From: Paraburkholderia aspalathi
GTDB taxonomy: Bacteria; Pseudomonadota; Gammaproteobacteria; Burkholderiales; Burkholderiaceae
Assembly: GCF_900116445.1 (NCBI RefSeq)
Contig: NZ_FPBH01000026.1
Span: forward strand, 95,113 to 159,112
DNA length: 64,000 bases
Direction of reading: 5' to 3'
Shown: piece by piece, positions 42,326 through 51,276 of the stretch
Layout: each line of letters begins with the position of its first letter
Position numbering within the stretch: the stretch's first letter is position 1
Notes under the pieces: generated by a model
Databases searched by the model: none
The model's input: the letters and a program-made list of their open reading frames with translations, nothing else
What the model was told of the DNA's origin: nothing
Made by a program: the position numbers and the translations under genes

Positions 42326-43639
42326 TCATGCAGCCTGATGCGGCATTGAAGAAGTACCCTGCTCACTTTCCTGCGCACGCGCTGCCCGCGCGGCAGCACG
42401 CGCCGCCAGCAGTACTGCGAGCGTCACTTTCAGCTTGTCGTTTTCCAACGCCGCAAGAAGTGTCTGGCCATCCACGCGCGTAGAGTTCAGTTCAAGCTGA
42501 TATTCGAGTTCCGCCCGATCGATCACGAACAGGTCGAACAGACGCTCGACGGTGATCTGCGCGGGATTTGCCAGCAGCAGGAAGTACGGACGCGTGTCGT
42601 CGTCCTGCAAGCGCGCGATCCACTCGATCTCCTCGAGTTTTAGCAGCAGCCTGACCGTGGTATCCATGTCGCGGCGAAGCATTCGCGAGATCTCCGGCAT
42701 CGTGTAGCCGCGCTTACCCGCATCGCGCGCTTCCGAGAGCCGCGCGAGGAGTTCAAGCGAATCGAACAGATCGCTGCCCTCGAAAGTCGGCCGGTGAAAC
42801 TGGCCTATGCGGATCGCCGGCAACGCCGACGCGATCATCGCCCCTGCCAGCGCAATGAACCAGCACAGGTACATCCACAGCAGGAATAGCGGCACAGCGG
42901 CAAACGCACCGTACACCGCGGTGTTGGTGGGAATGCGGCGTACGTAGTAGCCAAAGCCGCGCTTGGCGAGTTCGAAGGCGATCGCGGCAGTAATCCCGCC
43001 GATCACCGCGTCGCGCCACTCCACCCGGCAGTTCGGCAGAAATACGTAAAGCATCGTGAAGGCGAGCGCCGTCAACGGCAGCGCGGCGCCGGTCAGCGCC
43101 CAGTCGATCACCGACGGAATATGCTGGACGGCCGTGACCGCCATGGACCGGGTGAACAGATAGGAAGAAATCGACAGGCTCACGCCAATCAGAATCGGGC
43201 CGAGCGTAATGATCGCCCAGTAGACCAGGATGCGCTGCGCGATCGGCCGCGCCTTGCGCACCCGCCAGATCACGTTGAACGCGGATTCCACGGTCATCAT
43301 CGTCATCACGGCGGTGACGAACAGAAAAATCATGCCGATGGTCGTAAGGCCCTTGGCCTTCGACGCGAACTGATTCAGATAATCGAAAATCTGACTGTTG
43401 AGCTGCGCAGGCATCAGATGGTCGGCGAGGAAAATCTGCAGCGACATCTGAAACGAGCTGAAAATCGGAAACGCCGTGAACAGCGCAAACGCGACCGTGG
43501 CGAGCGGCACTAGCGAGAGCATGGTGGTGAACGTGAGGCTGCCGGCCACCTGCGGAATGCGGTCTTCGCTACTGCGCTTCGCCGCAAACTGCGCGAGCCG
43601 TTTGAGCGTGTCGAGATCGAAACGCACCCTGGACAACAA
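42326..43639 (-). CDS. YihY/BrkB-family inner-membrane protein
   Basis: A 437-residue membrane protein. Six helices lie in residues 35-270, including SLTFTTMLSLVPLATVAFALF, with the conserved RIPQVAGSLTFTT entrance. A cytoplasmic C-terminal part of about 160 residues contains a winged-helix-like segment (GYTMPEISRMLRRDMDTTVRLLLKLEEIEWIARL) and an Ala/Arg-rich tail. Older RNase BN naming for this family is a mistake. The ribosome site AAGGAGG (43645-43651) points to a TTG start at 43639 rather than the GTG overlapping it; a second TTG at 43636 is also possible. Confidence 0.85.
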   Translation of the reverse strand: MLSRVRFDLDTLKRLAQFAAKRSSEDRIPQVAGSLTFTTMLSLVPLATVAFALFTAFPIFSSFQMSLQIFLADHLMPAQLNSQIFDYLNQFASKAKGLTTIGMIFLFVTAVMTMMTVESAFNVIWRVRKARPIAQRILVYWAIITLGPILIGVSLSISSYLFTRSMAVTAVQHIPSVIDWALTGAALPLTALAFTMLYVFLPNCRVEWRDAVIGGITAAIAFELAKRGFGYYVRRIPTNTAVYGAFAAVPLFLLWMYLCWFIALAGAMIASALPAIRIGQFHRPTFEGSDLFDSLELLARLSEARDAGKRGYTMPEISRMLRRDMDTTVRLLLKLEEIEWIARLQDDDTRPYFLLLANPAQITVERLFDLFVIDRAELEYQLELNSTRVDGQTLLAALENDKLKVTLAVLLAARAAARAARAQESEQGTSSMPHQAA

Positions 43640-43759
43640 ACCCACCTCCTTGCTTCATAAAACGGTGTTTCAGGACCGTGCCCGAGGCTTGGCCGAATGG
43701 CTATGGATGGCCTGTGCAGCGGACCCAGCCCCTATAATACCCGTTCACCGATGAGGCCT

Positions 43760-44362
43760 ATGAAAGACATTCTCGTGCTCTATTACAGCCGTCACGGCGC
43801 CACGCGCGAACTTGCGCTGGCGATCGCGCACGGCGTCGACAGCGTCCCCGGCATGCAGGCGCGCGTGCGCACCGTGCCGGCGGTTTCCACCGTCTGCGAA
43901 GCAACCCAGCCGGACATTCCCGCTGAAGGGCCACCCTACGTCGAACTGCGCGACCTCGAAGAATGCGCCGGTCTCGCGCTCGGCTCGCCCACCCGCTTCG
44001 GCAACATGGCGGCGTCGCTGAAATATTTTCTCGACGGCACCACACCGCAGTGGCTGTCGGGCGCGCTGTCCGGCAAACCGGCCTGCGTGTTTACGTCCAC
44101 CGGCAGCTTGCACGGCGGCCAGGAGTCCACGCTGCTATCCATGATGCTGCCGCTTCTGCACCACGGCATGCTGATCGTCGGCATTCCGTACACCGAGAGC
44201 GCGCTCTCCACTACGCAAACCGGCGGCACGCCCTACGGCGCGTCGCACTTCGCACGCGCGGGCACGGCCGAACAGGGCATCTCCGCCGACGAAAAAACGC
44301 TTGCGATTGCCCTCGGCGCCCGCGTTGCCCACACGGCGGCCTCCATGAGCGAGCGGCCGTGA
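43760..44362 (+). CDS. wrbA: NAD(P)H:quinone oxidoreductase WrbA
   Basis: A 200-residue flavodoxin-like enzyme doing two-electron quinone reduction. It starts MKDILVLYYSRHGATRELA, the FMN phosphate-binding loop. Family segments GSPTRFGNMAASLKYFLDGT, FTSTGSLHGGQESTLLSMM and GGTPYGASHFA follow. The ATG at 43760 has GAGG four bases before; an ATG at 43751 is less well placed. It overlaps the DUF2069 gene by four bases, a pairing common in related bacteria. Confidence 0.93.
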   Translation: MKDILVLYYSRHGATRELALAIAHGVDSVPGMQARVRTVPAVSTVCEATQPDIPAEGPPYVELRDLEECAGLALGSPTRFGNMAASLKYFLDGTTPQWLSGALSGKPACVFTSTGSLHGGQESTLLSMMLPLLHHGMLIVGIPYTESALSTTQTGGTPYGASHFARAGTAEQGISADEKTLAIALGARVAHTAASMSERP

Positions 44363-44811
44363 ATACAGCCGCCCTGCCGGTGCAGCAAAAACGCGCCGTC
44401 GCTTTCGGCGCCACCACCGCCTTGCTCGCGCTGATCGTTTTGTCAGTCGCGTGGGAATGGTGGCTCGCGCCGCTGCGCCCGGGCGGCTCGGTGCTGGTGC
44501 TCAAAGCCGTGCCACTGCTGCTCGCCCTGCCCGGCGTGTGGCGGCACCGGCTTTACACGCTGCAATGGGCGTCCATGCTGATCCTGCTGTATTTTGCCGA
44601 GGGCATCGTGCGCGGCTGGAGCGACCGGGGCCTGAGCGCCCGCCTCGGCTGGCTCGAAACCGCGCTCTCCGTGGTTTTCTTCGTCTGCACGCTCGCCTAT
44701 GTCGCGCCGTTCAAGCGCGCGGCAAAACGGGCAGCGAAGCTGGCGGCAAAGCAGGCCGCACAAGAAAACGCACAGCAGAACAGCGGCCAGGCCGAGGGAA
44801 GCACACGATGA
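44359..44811 (+). CDS. DUF2069 membrane protein
   Basis: A 150-residue inner-membrane protein with four hydrophobic segments (TTALLALIVLSVAWEWWLAP, VLVLKAVPLLLALPG, ASMLILLYFAEGIVRGW, TALSVVFFVCTLAYVAPF) and a basic, Ala/Gln-rich cytoplasmic tail. It starts at GTG 44359 overlapping the wrbA stop. Family function is unknown; coupling to wrbA hints at quinone or membrane redox context only. Confidence 0.85.
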   Translation: MNTAALPVQQKRAVAFGATTALLALIVLSVAWEWWLAPLRPGGSVLVLKAVPLLLALPGVWRHRLYTLQWASMLILLYFAEGIVRGWSDRGLSARLGWLETALSVVFFVCTLAYVAPFKRAAKRAAKLAAKQAAQENAQQNSGQAEGSTR

Positions 44812-44900
44812 GAACAGCGCTTTTCGCGTCGCTTTTTACGTCCCTTTTCGCCTCACCTCCCGCGTAATCTATCCGCCGCCGAACATCCTGACCGACCAAC

Positions 44901-46319
44901 ATGACTCAAGCCGCTTTCCTCACCGCTTGCCGCAACGCCATCGGCGCCACTCAGGTACTGACCGATCCGCACGACACCGCCCCCTACCTCACCGACTGGC
45001 GCCGCCGCTACACCGGCGCAGCCTGTGCGGTGCTCTGCCCGGCCACGCCTGACGAAGTCGCGGCGCTCGTCAAACTTGCCGTCGAACATCGCATCGCGCT
45101 GGTGCCGCAAGGCGGCAACACCGGTCTGGCCGGCGGGGCCACGCCGGACGCAAGCGGCGCGCAGGCGGTGATCAGTCTGCGGCGTCTGAATCGCGTGCGC
45201 GACATCGATCCGCACAACAACACGATCACCGTCGAAGCGGGCGTCATCCTTGCCGAAGTACAGAAGCACGCCGAAGAAGCCGGCCGCCTGTTTCCCCTGA
45301 GCCTCGCCGCAGAAGGCAGTTGCACGATCGGCGGCAATCTCGCCACCAACGCGGGCGGCACCGGCGTACTGCGCTACGGCAACACGCGCGAGCTGTGCCT
45401 GGGCCTCGAAGTGGTCACCGCGCAAGGCGAACTGTGGGACGGCCTGCGAGGACTGCGCAAGGACAACACCGGTTACGACCTGCGCGATCTGTTCATCGGC
45501 GCGGAAGGCACGCTCGGCATCATCACCGCCGCCGTGCTCAAGCTGCATCCGCAGCCGGCCGCGCGCGTCACGGCGCTCGCCGCGCTCGCGTCGCCGCATG
45601 CGGCGCTCGATTTCCTCTCGCTCACGCAACGCGTCGCCGGGCCGCTGCTGACCGGCTTCGAACTGATGTCGGATTTCTGTCTGCGGCTAGTGGGCCGGCA
45701 CTTCGAGCAGATGCGCTATCCGTTCGCCGAATCGCATGCGCAAGTCGTGCTGTTGGAGCTGTCGGACAGCGAGAGCGAGGAACACGCACGCGGACTATTC
45801 GAGCGACTGATGGAAACCGCGCTCGAAGACGGCCTGGTCGAAGACGCGGTAGTCGCGGAAAACCTCGCGCAGTCGCGGGCATTCTGGAATCTGCGTGAAC
45901 ACATCCCGCTCGCGCAGGCTGAGGAAGGCCTGAACATCAAGCACGATATCGCGGTGCCGATTTCGCGCATCGGCCACTTCATCGAGGAAACCGACGCGGC
46001 AATCGCGCAAGCCGTGCCGGGCGTGCGCATGGTCACGTTCGGACATCTCGGCGACGGCAATCTGCACTACAACGTGCAGGCGCCCGAGGGCGTCGACGCA
46101 AAGGCATTCTTCAAGACCTGGCAAAGCCCGATCAACCAGCTCGTCTACGACAGCGTGCACCGGCATCGCGGCAGCATCAGCGCGGAACACGGCCTCGGCC
46201 AGTTGAAGATCGACGAGGCGATGCACTACAAGCAGGACGTCGAGGTGCAATTGATGCGCGCCGTCAAACGCGCGCTGGACCCGCTGAACCTGATGAATCC
46301 GGGCAAGGTGCTACGCTAG
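44901..46319 (+). CDS. FAD-linked 2-hydroxyacid dehydrogenase
   Basis: A 472-residue flavoenzyme of the GlcD/D-lactate/D-2-hydroxyglutarate dehydrogenase group. The PCMH FAD domain occupies about residues 35-210 (VPQGGNTGLAGGATPD; GNLATNAGGTGVLRYGNTREL), and the FAD-oxidase C-terminal domain the remainder, with the metal/substrate motif GHLGDGNLHYN and the closing HGLGQLK. D-2-hydroxyglutarate dehydrogenase is a good candidate because the enzyme stands alone without GlcE/GlcF partners. It donates electrons to ETF or quinone in known relatives. Confidence 0.87.
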   Translation: MTQAAFLTACRNAIGATQVLTDPHDTAPYLTDWRRRYTGAACAVLCPATPDEVAALVKLAVEHRIALVPQGGNTGLAGGATPDASGAQAVISLRRLNRVRDIDPHNNTITVEAGVILAEVQKHAEEAGRLFPLSLAAEGSCTIGGNLATNAGGTGVLRYGNTRELCLGLEVVTAQGELWDGLRGLRKDNTGYDLRDLFIGAEGTLGIITAAVLKLHPQPAARVTALAALASPHAALDFLSLTQRVAGPLLTGFELMSDFCLRLVGRHFEQMRYPFAESHAQVVLLELSDSESEEHARGLFERLMETALEDGLVEDAVVAENLAQSRAFWNLREHIPLAQAEEGLNIKHDIAVPISRIGHFIEETDAAIAQAVPGVRMVTFGHLGDGNLHYNVQAPEGVDAKAFFKTWQSPINQLVYDSVHRHRGSISAEHGLGQLKIDEAMHYKQDVEVQLMRAVKRALDPLNLMNPGKVLR

Positions 46320-46370
46320 GGTTTGAAGCCTTCGCCGTCTGGTGCGAGGCTAATTGCAGGAGTCGCTGTC

Positions 46371-47177
46371 GTGAAGATTCGAGTGTTGTCCGATCTGCAT
46401 CTGGAAAACGACGAGCCCGAACTGGTCCCGCACGCCGAAGCGGATCTGATCGTGCTGGCCGGCGACATCCACAATCACGCGGCGGGTCCGCGCTGGGCCG
46501 CGCAGACTTTCGACGGCGCCGTGCCGGTGGTCTATGTGCCCGGCAATCACGAGTACTACGACGGCGAATTCAGCGCGCTCGACACGGCGCTGTACGACGC
46601 AGCGGCCCAGGTCGACAACGTGCACGTGCTGAACAATGCCGCGCTGGTCGACCCGCAAGGCCGCTGGCGCGTGCTCGGCACCACCTTATGGACCGACTTC
46701 GCGTTATACGGCGGGGATCCGGACACGCTCGCCGAGTCCATCGATGCATCGCGCCGGGTGATGCTCGACTTCCGCGGCCTGATCCAGATGAACTGGCCGC
46801 ACGACACGCAGGATTCGCCGCGCGACTTCACCCCGGACGATTCCCTCGCGCTGCACCGGCGGGCGCGCGCCTGGCTCGAAAGCGAGCTGGCGAAGCCGTT
46901 CGAGGGCAAGACAATTGTTGTCACCCATCACGCGCCGCATCGGCTGAGTCTGGCCGAGCGCTACGCGGAGGACCGCGTCTCGGCCGGTTTCGTCAATCAT
47001 TTGCCGGAACTGGTGCGCTCGCCCGTTACCCTGTGGATTCACGGACATACGCATACGCCGTTCGATTACACGGTGAACGGCACGCGCGTGGTCTGCAATC
47101 CGCGCGGCTATTTCGACCGGCGCACCCGCCAGTGGGAAAATCCTCAATTCGCGTGGGACAAAGTCGTCGAGATATAG
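46371..47177 (+). CDS. calcineurin-like metallophosphoesterase
   Basis: A 268-residue phosphoesterase with the five metal-binding blocks: SDLHLEN, LAGDIHNH, VPGNHEYYDG, VTHHAPH and IHGHTHTPFDY. It starts at GTG 46371 with GCAGGAG seven bases upstream; the earlier Met of the open frame lacks a ribosome site. No signal peptide, so a cytoplasmic substrate such as a nucleotide or phosphodiester. Substrate unknown. Confidence 0.88.
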   Translation: MKIRVLSDLHLENDEPELVPHAEADLIVLAGDIHNHAAGPRWAAQTFDGAVPVVYVPGNHEYYDGEFSALDTALYDAAAQVDNVHVLNNAALVDPQGRWRVLGTTLWTDFALYGGDPDTLAESIDASRRVMLDFRGLIQMNWPHDTQDSPRDFTPDDSLALHRRARAWLESELAKPFEGKTIVVTHHAPHRLSLAERYAEDRVSAGFVNHLPELVRSPVTLWIHGHTHTPFDYTVNGTRVVCNPRGYFDRRTRQWENPQFAWDKVVEI

Positions 47178-47299
47178 CGTCGGCTTGGGGCCGATCTGGG
47201 TAGCGCGGCCAGGCGCCACGCACTACGCTGTTGTTGTCGTGGGATTCGGGTCTTCGACTCGGCCAAACCCGCCAGCCCGGTCATCTCCGGAGGTCGCTC

Positions 47300-48019
47300 A
47301 TGTGTGGTCGAATCAGCCAGTACCGCGATCCGCATCTGTACGCACGGCAGCTCGGCCTCGCCGATCCGCTCATGCTATTCGACGACGCCGACCGCCGCCC
47401 CGGCTACAACCTCGCGCCGGGCACTCACCCGCTCGCGATCTACCCGGACCAGACGCTGCACGCGATCCATTGGGGTTATTGCCCGGATTGGGCTCGCGAG
47501 CAGCATCTGCCGCAGACCATCAACGCGCGCGCCGAAACCGCGCCGCATACGCGCTACTTCAAAGATCTGTGGAAAACCGGGCGAGTATTGGTGCCGGCGG
47601 ACGGCTGGTTCGAATGGCGCATGGAAGCGGCGCCCGGAACATCGAACGGGGATAACGCGGCGGAAGCCGACGCGACGGTCCGCCAACCCTACTTCGTGCA
47701 CCTGAAAAGCGACGCGCCGATGTACCTCGCGGCGCTATCGAGCGTACGCGGCACGGAACTGCAAACGGAAGGCATGGGACTGGTGATCGTGACGGCCACC
47801 GCCGACAAGGGTCTGATCGACGTGCACGGCCGACGCCCGCTGGTGTTCGCGCCGGAGGCGGCGCGCAGATGGCTGGATCCGGCCCTGCAATTCGACGAAC
47901 TCGAACAGCTCGCTCGCAGCGCCTGCCTGCCCGCTGCCCGGTTCCGCTGGCACCGGGTGAGCCCGGAGGTAGACCGCACGCTCAATGACGAGCCGGGCCT
48001 GATTGAAGCGCTGCACTGA
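47300..48019 (+). CDS. SRAP-domain protein (YedK/HMCES type)
   Basis: A 239-residue abasic-site shield. Met is followed directly by the catalytic Cys2 (MCGRISQY), which forms a thiazolidine bond with abasic sites in single-stranded DNA. The other family residues are seen: Asn in QTINARAET, Glu in DGWFEWRME and His in DVHGRRPLVF. An acidic insert (SNGDNAAEADATV) interrupts the middle. The start at 47300 is fixed by the need for Cys2. It is widespread and normally chromosomal. Confidence 0.9.
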   Translation: MCGRISQYRDPHLYARQLGLADPLMLFDDADRRPGYNLAPGTHPLAIYPDQTLHAIHWGYCPDWAREQHLPQTINARAETAPHTRYFKDLWKTGRVLVPADGWFEWRMEAAPGTSNGDNAAEADATVRQPYFVHLKSDAPMYLAALSSVRGTELQTEGMGLVIVTATADKGLIDVHGRRPLVFAPEAARRWLDPALQFDELEQLARSACLPAARFRWHRVSPEVDRTLNDEPGLIEALH

Positions 48020-48154
48020 ACGTGCGGAGCGCGGATCGACACTGATCGGCGACCGGACCGCAACGGCGCGGCAACGCACGCGCAAGGCACACCGAAAAGG
48101 TACAAAAGCAAGCTCAAATGCCGCGCGCCCAGCAACCTGGCGCACTGGCCAGCT

Positions 48155-48313
48155 TCAACGATAGCGCTGCTGTCCTTGCAAATCGGGGCGCTCGACCTTG
48201 ATCGGCACCAGTTGCGGCTGCTGGTCACGCAGGCGGCGCAGCAGATCGCGCGATGCGGCGATTCCGATCAGTCCCAGCATGACGGCCACGCCGATCATCA
48301 GATGCGTATCCAT
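48155..48313 (-). CDS. 52-residue single-pass membrane protein
   Basis: A short frame reading MDTHLMIGVAVMLGLIGIAA, then SRDLLRRLRDQQPQLVPIKV and ERPDLQGQQRYR. The N-terminal 20 residues form one transmembrane helix, followed by a basic, Gln/Arg-rich cytoplasmic tail by the positive-inside rule. A GAGGGA ribosome site lies four to five bases upstream of the ATG. Codon use is like the surrounding genes. It is too short for routine gene callers. No family is recognised. The flanking spacers (48020-48154 and 48314-48533) show nothing else. Confidence 0.6.
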   Translation of the reverse strand: MDTHLMIGVAVMLGLIGIAASRDLLRRLRDQQPQLVPIKVERPDLQGQQRYR

Positions 48314-48533
48314 GAATCCCTCTTCCTTCGATTGTTGCGGATCTTGCGATTTGCCGAACAGCGGCTAATTGAACGCGTCCGGCAGAATGCCGGCAGCGCA
48401 TGAACCACACGTTAGCAAATCGACCCCGGCGCAGAAGTAAGGAAATGTTGCGACGCGGCACTTATGTAACAGTCTGTCACGCCACCGCCGCCTGGAACCG
48501 TCAACAATGGTCAACCGCTCGCGTAGCGCCGCT

Positions 48534-49472
48534 TCAGCTGCGCGCGAACTGGCGCAACTCTTCCTGGTCGACGGCCAGCGTGGCGGGCAGTTCGTCGCGC
48601 AAAAATTCGACCCAGGTGCGAATTTTCGCGTCCAGATACTGCCGTGACGGATACAGCGCGTACAGATTCATTTCCTGCGAGGTGTATTCCGGCAACAGCC
48701 ACACCAGGTCGCCGCTGCGCAGACCGCTAATCGCCGAGTAGATCGGAATCAGTCCAACCCCCATGCCGCTGCTCACCGCGACCGCCATCGCTTCGGCGAC
48801 ATTCACCTGAAAAGTGGTCGGGCCGAGGTTGATGGTTTCTTCACCGTTCGGGCCGTCGAAGATCCATTTGTCGGTCGGGAATATCGGCGTCACCATTTGC
48901 AGACACGTGTGGTGCGCGAGGTCTGAGGGTTTTTCGGGCACGCCGTGCCGCTCCAGATAAGCCGGCGACGCGCACGCGATGCTGAACGCGCTGCACAGTC
49001 GCTGCGACACGAGCCCCGAATCCGGCAGACCGATTGCCAATGTCAGCGACACGTCAAAACCTTCGTCGAGAAGATCAGGCATGCGCTGCGCGAGCGTCAG
49101 CTCGATGCTCACATCCGGGTAGCGTTGCTGATAGCGGCCCACCGCCGGCACCACGTAGTGCTGGCCGAAGCTTGTCATCGCGTGGACCTTGAGCTTGCCG
49201 GACGGGCGCGCGTGGGCGTCGCCGGCCTCCGCTTCCGCCTGGTCCACGTACGCGAGGATCTGCTCGCAGCGCTGCAGATAGCGCTCACCCGCCTCGGTCA
49301 GCGCGATACGGCGCGTGGTGCGGTTCAACAGCCGCGTGCGCAGGTGCGCTTCCAGGTCGGAAACCGCGCGCGACGCGTACGCCGTGGTCGTGTTGAGGTG
49401 TTGCGCGGCACCCGTGAAACTGCCCGCTTCGACGACGCGGACAAATACGCGCATGTTTTGAAGCGTATCCAT
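48534..49472 (-). CDS. LysR-family regulator, AaeR-like
   Basis: A 312-residue LysR regulator: HTH at residues 1-60 (MRVFVRVVEAGSFTGAAQHLNTTTAYASRAVSDLEAHL) and a periplasmic-binding-fold effector domain beyond 90. It is divergent from a four-gene efflux operon across 155 bases, the arrangement of AaeR with aaeXAB, so it probably activates that operon in response to aromatic carboxylic acids. The effector is inferred by context only. Confidence 0.88.
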   Translation of the reverse strand: MDTLQNMRVFVRVVEAGSFTGAAQHLNTTTAYASRAVSDLEAHLRTRLLNRTTRRIALTEAGERYLQRCEQILAYVDQAEAEAGDAHARPSGKLKVHAMTSFGQHYVVPAVGRYQQRYPDVSIELTLAQRMPDLLDEGFDVSLTLAIGLPDSGLVSQRLCSAFSIACASPAYLERHGVPEKPSDLAHHTCLQMVTPIFPTDKWIFDGPNGEETINLGPTTFQVNVAEAMAVAVSSGMGVGLIPIYSAISGLRSGDLVWLLPEYTSQEMNLYALYPSRQYLDAKIRTWVEFLRDELPATLAVDQEELRQFARS

Positions 49473-49627
49473 ACTTTTCCCTAGTAATCCGCTGCGATTG
49501 TTACACGATTCGCAAAGGCGATTATCTCATATCGCGTAAAAATGCCTTGCATCTTTACCGGTTATTCCCCAATCAATCAAAAAATATAATGACGCACATG
49601 CTTCTATAGCCAATTTTGGAGGAAATC

Positions 49628-51265
49628 GTGCAGTCTCCGGTACAGAAAGGGGTCGCCGCAGCCGCGGTTCTTACGATCCTATTAACAATCGCCGGCTGTG
49701 CCAGTACCGGAGGCATCGCGCCGCAGGATCGCGGAATGGAGCCCTCCTCGCTCGACGTGGGCAACGCCATCCGGGCCGCCGACGCGGACGCCCAATGGCC
49801 TGCCGCCGACTGGTGGCGCGCCTATAACGACCCGCAGCTCAATGAGTGGATCGAAGCCGCGCAGACGAGCAACCCGAGTCTCGCTGTCGCCCAGGCGCGC
49901 GTGCGCGAGGCCATGTCGATGGCGGGTGTCGCCCGTTCGGCGTTATCGCCGCAAGTGAACGGCAGCCTGTCGATCCAGCGTCAGAAATGGGCCGACAACC
50001 TCTACTACGGCCCGGGCCCGCTCGCGGGCCAGCAGTCGTGGAACAACACCGGCACGCTGGGTCTCTCGTACAACCTCGATCTCTGGGGCAAGGACAAGAA
50101 CGCCGCCGAGAGCGCGCTCGACGCCGCTCATGCCAGCGCGGCGGACTTCCGCGCCGCCCAGCTCGAACTCGAAGGCAACGTGGTGCGCACGTACATCGAG
50201 CTGTCGCTGAACTACGCGCTGCTCGATATCGCCAAGTCCACGCTGCAGCAACAGCAGCAGATCGTCGACCTGGCGAACCGCCGCCTGAAAGGCGGCATCG
50301 GCACCCAGCTCGAAGTGAGCCAAGCCGAAACGCCGATGCCGGAATACGAACGTCAGATCGACGAGATCGAGGAAAAGATCGCGCTCGGCCGCAATCAATT
50401 GGCCGCGCTGGCCGGCAAAGGTCCGGGCGCGGGCGATACGATCCAGCGCCCGACGCTCTCGCTCGACAATTCGCCCGCCGCTCTGCCGAGCGCACTGCCC
50501 GCGGATCTGATCGGCCACCGGCCCGACGTGGTTGCGGCGCGCTGGACGGTTGCGGCGCAAGCGCGCGGCATCGACGTCGCCAAGGCCAGCTTCTATCCGG
50601 ACATCAACCTGCTGGCGTCGATCGGCGGCTATGCCGCAATGGGCCCGCTGTTCCAGTTCCTGAAGGACCCGTCGCATAGCTGGAGCGCGGGTCCGGCACT
50701 GTCGTTGCCGATCTTCGACGGCGGGCGTCTGCGCTCGCAGCTCGGCGCGGCGTCGGCTGGGTACGACGAGGCGGTGGATAGCTATAACCAGTCGATCGTC
50801 GGCGCGCTGAAGGACATCTCCGATCAGGTGATCCGGATCCGTTCGCTCGCCACCCAGGCGCAAGACGCAGACCGTTCGGTCGCAGCGGCGCGTAAGAACT
50901 ACGACCTCGCGCGCGAAGGCTATCGGCGCGGCTTGACCGACTATCTGAACGTACTGATCGCGCAAAGCCAGTTGCTGCGCGCGCAGGAAGGTGTCGCGAA
51001 GATTCAGGCCGAGCGGCTGGGCGCGCATGCGTCGCTGGTCACGGCTTTGGGTGGTGGACTCGACGAACCGGCCAACGGCCCGCAGGCAAACGAGACACTG
51101 CCGGCGCATGGGAAAGGTAAGGGCAACGCCGCGCCAGCCAGTTCGAACACCGCGGCCAAACCGTCGGCCGCGCCGGCGCAAACCGGCTCCGCCGGCCATG
51201 CGGATAATGCCGCGGCAAGTACGAACCACGCTTCCGCCAGCGTCAACGCCGGCGCGGCTGAGTGA
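49628..51265 (+). CDS. outer-membrane efflux lipoprotein (NodT/OprM family)
   Basis: A 545-residue TolC-like channel. GTG 49628 follows GGAGGA and yields a lipoprotein signal with lipobox LTIAG-C (Cys near residue 24). Two outer-membrane-efflux repeats follow (LSYNLDLWGKDKNAAESALD and GPALSLPIFDGGRLRSQLGA). The usual C-terminus ends about ALGGGLDE; here some 65 further residues rich in Ala, Ser, Asn and Gly are appended. It gives the tripartite pump its exit duct. Confidence 0.9.
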   Translation: MQSPVQKGVAAAAVLTILLTIAGCASTGGIAPQDRGMEPSSLDVGNAIRAADADAQWPAADWWRAYNDPQLNEWIEAAQTSNPSLAVAQARVREAMSMAGVARSALSPQVNGSLSIQRQKWADNLYYGPGPLAGQQSWNNTGTLGLSYNLDLWGKDKNAAESALDAAHASAADFRAAQLELEGNVVRTYIELSLNYALLDIAKSTLQQQQQIVDLANRRLKGGIGTQLEVSQAETPMPEYERQIDEIEEKIALGRNQLAALAGKGPGAGDTIQRPTLSLDNSPAALPSALPADLIGHRPDVVAARWTVAAQARGIDVAKASFYPDINLLASIGGYAAMGPLFQFLKDPSHSWSAGPALSLPIFDGGRLRSQLGAASAGYDEAVDSYNQSIVGALKDISDQVIRIRSLATQAQDADRSVAAARKNYDLAREGYRRGLTDYLNVLIAQSQLLRAQEGVAKIQAERLGAHASLVTALGGGLDEPANGPQANETLPAHGKGKGNAAPASSNTAAKPSAAPAQTGSAGHADNAAASTNHASASVNAGAAE

Positions 51266-51276
51266 AGAAGCCGACC

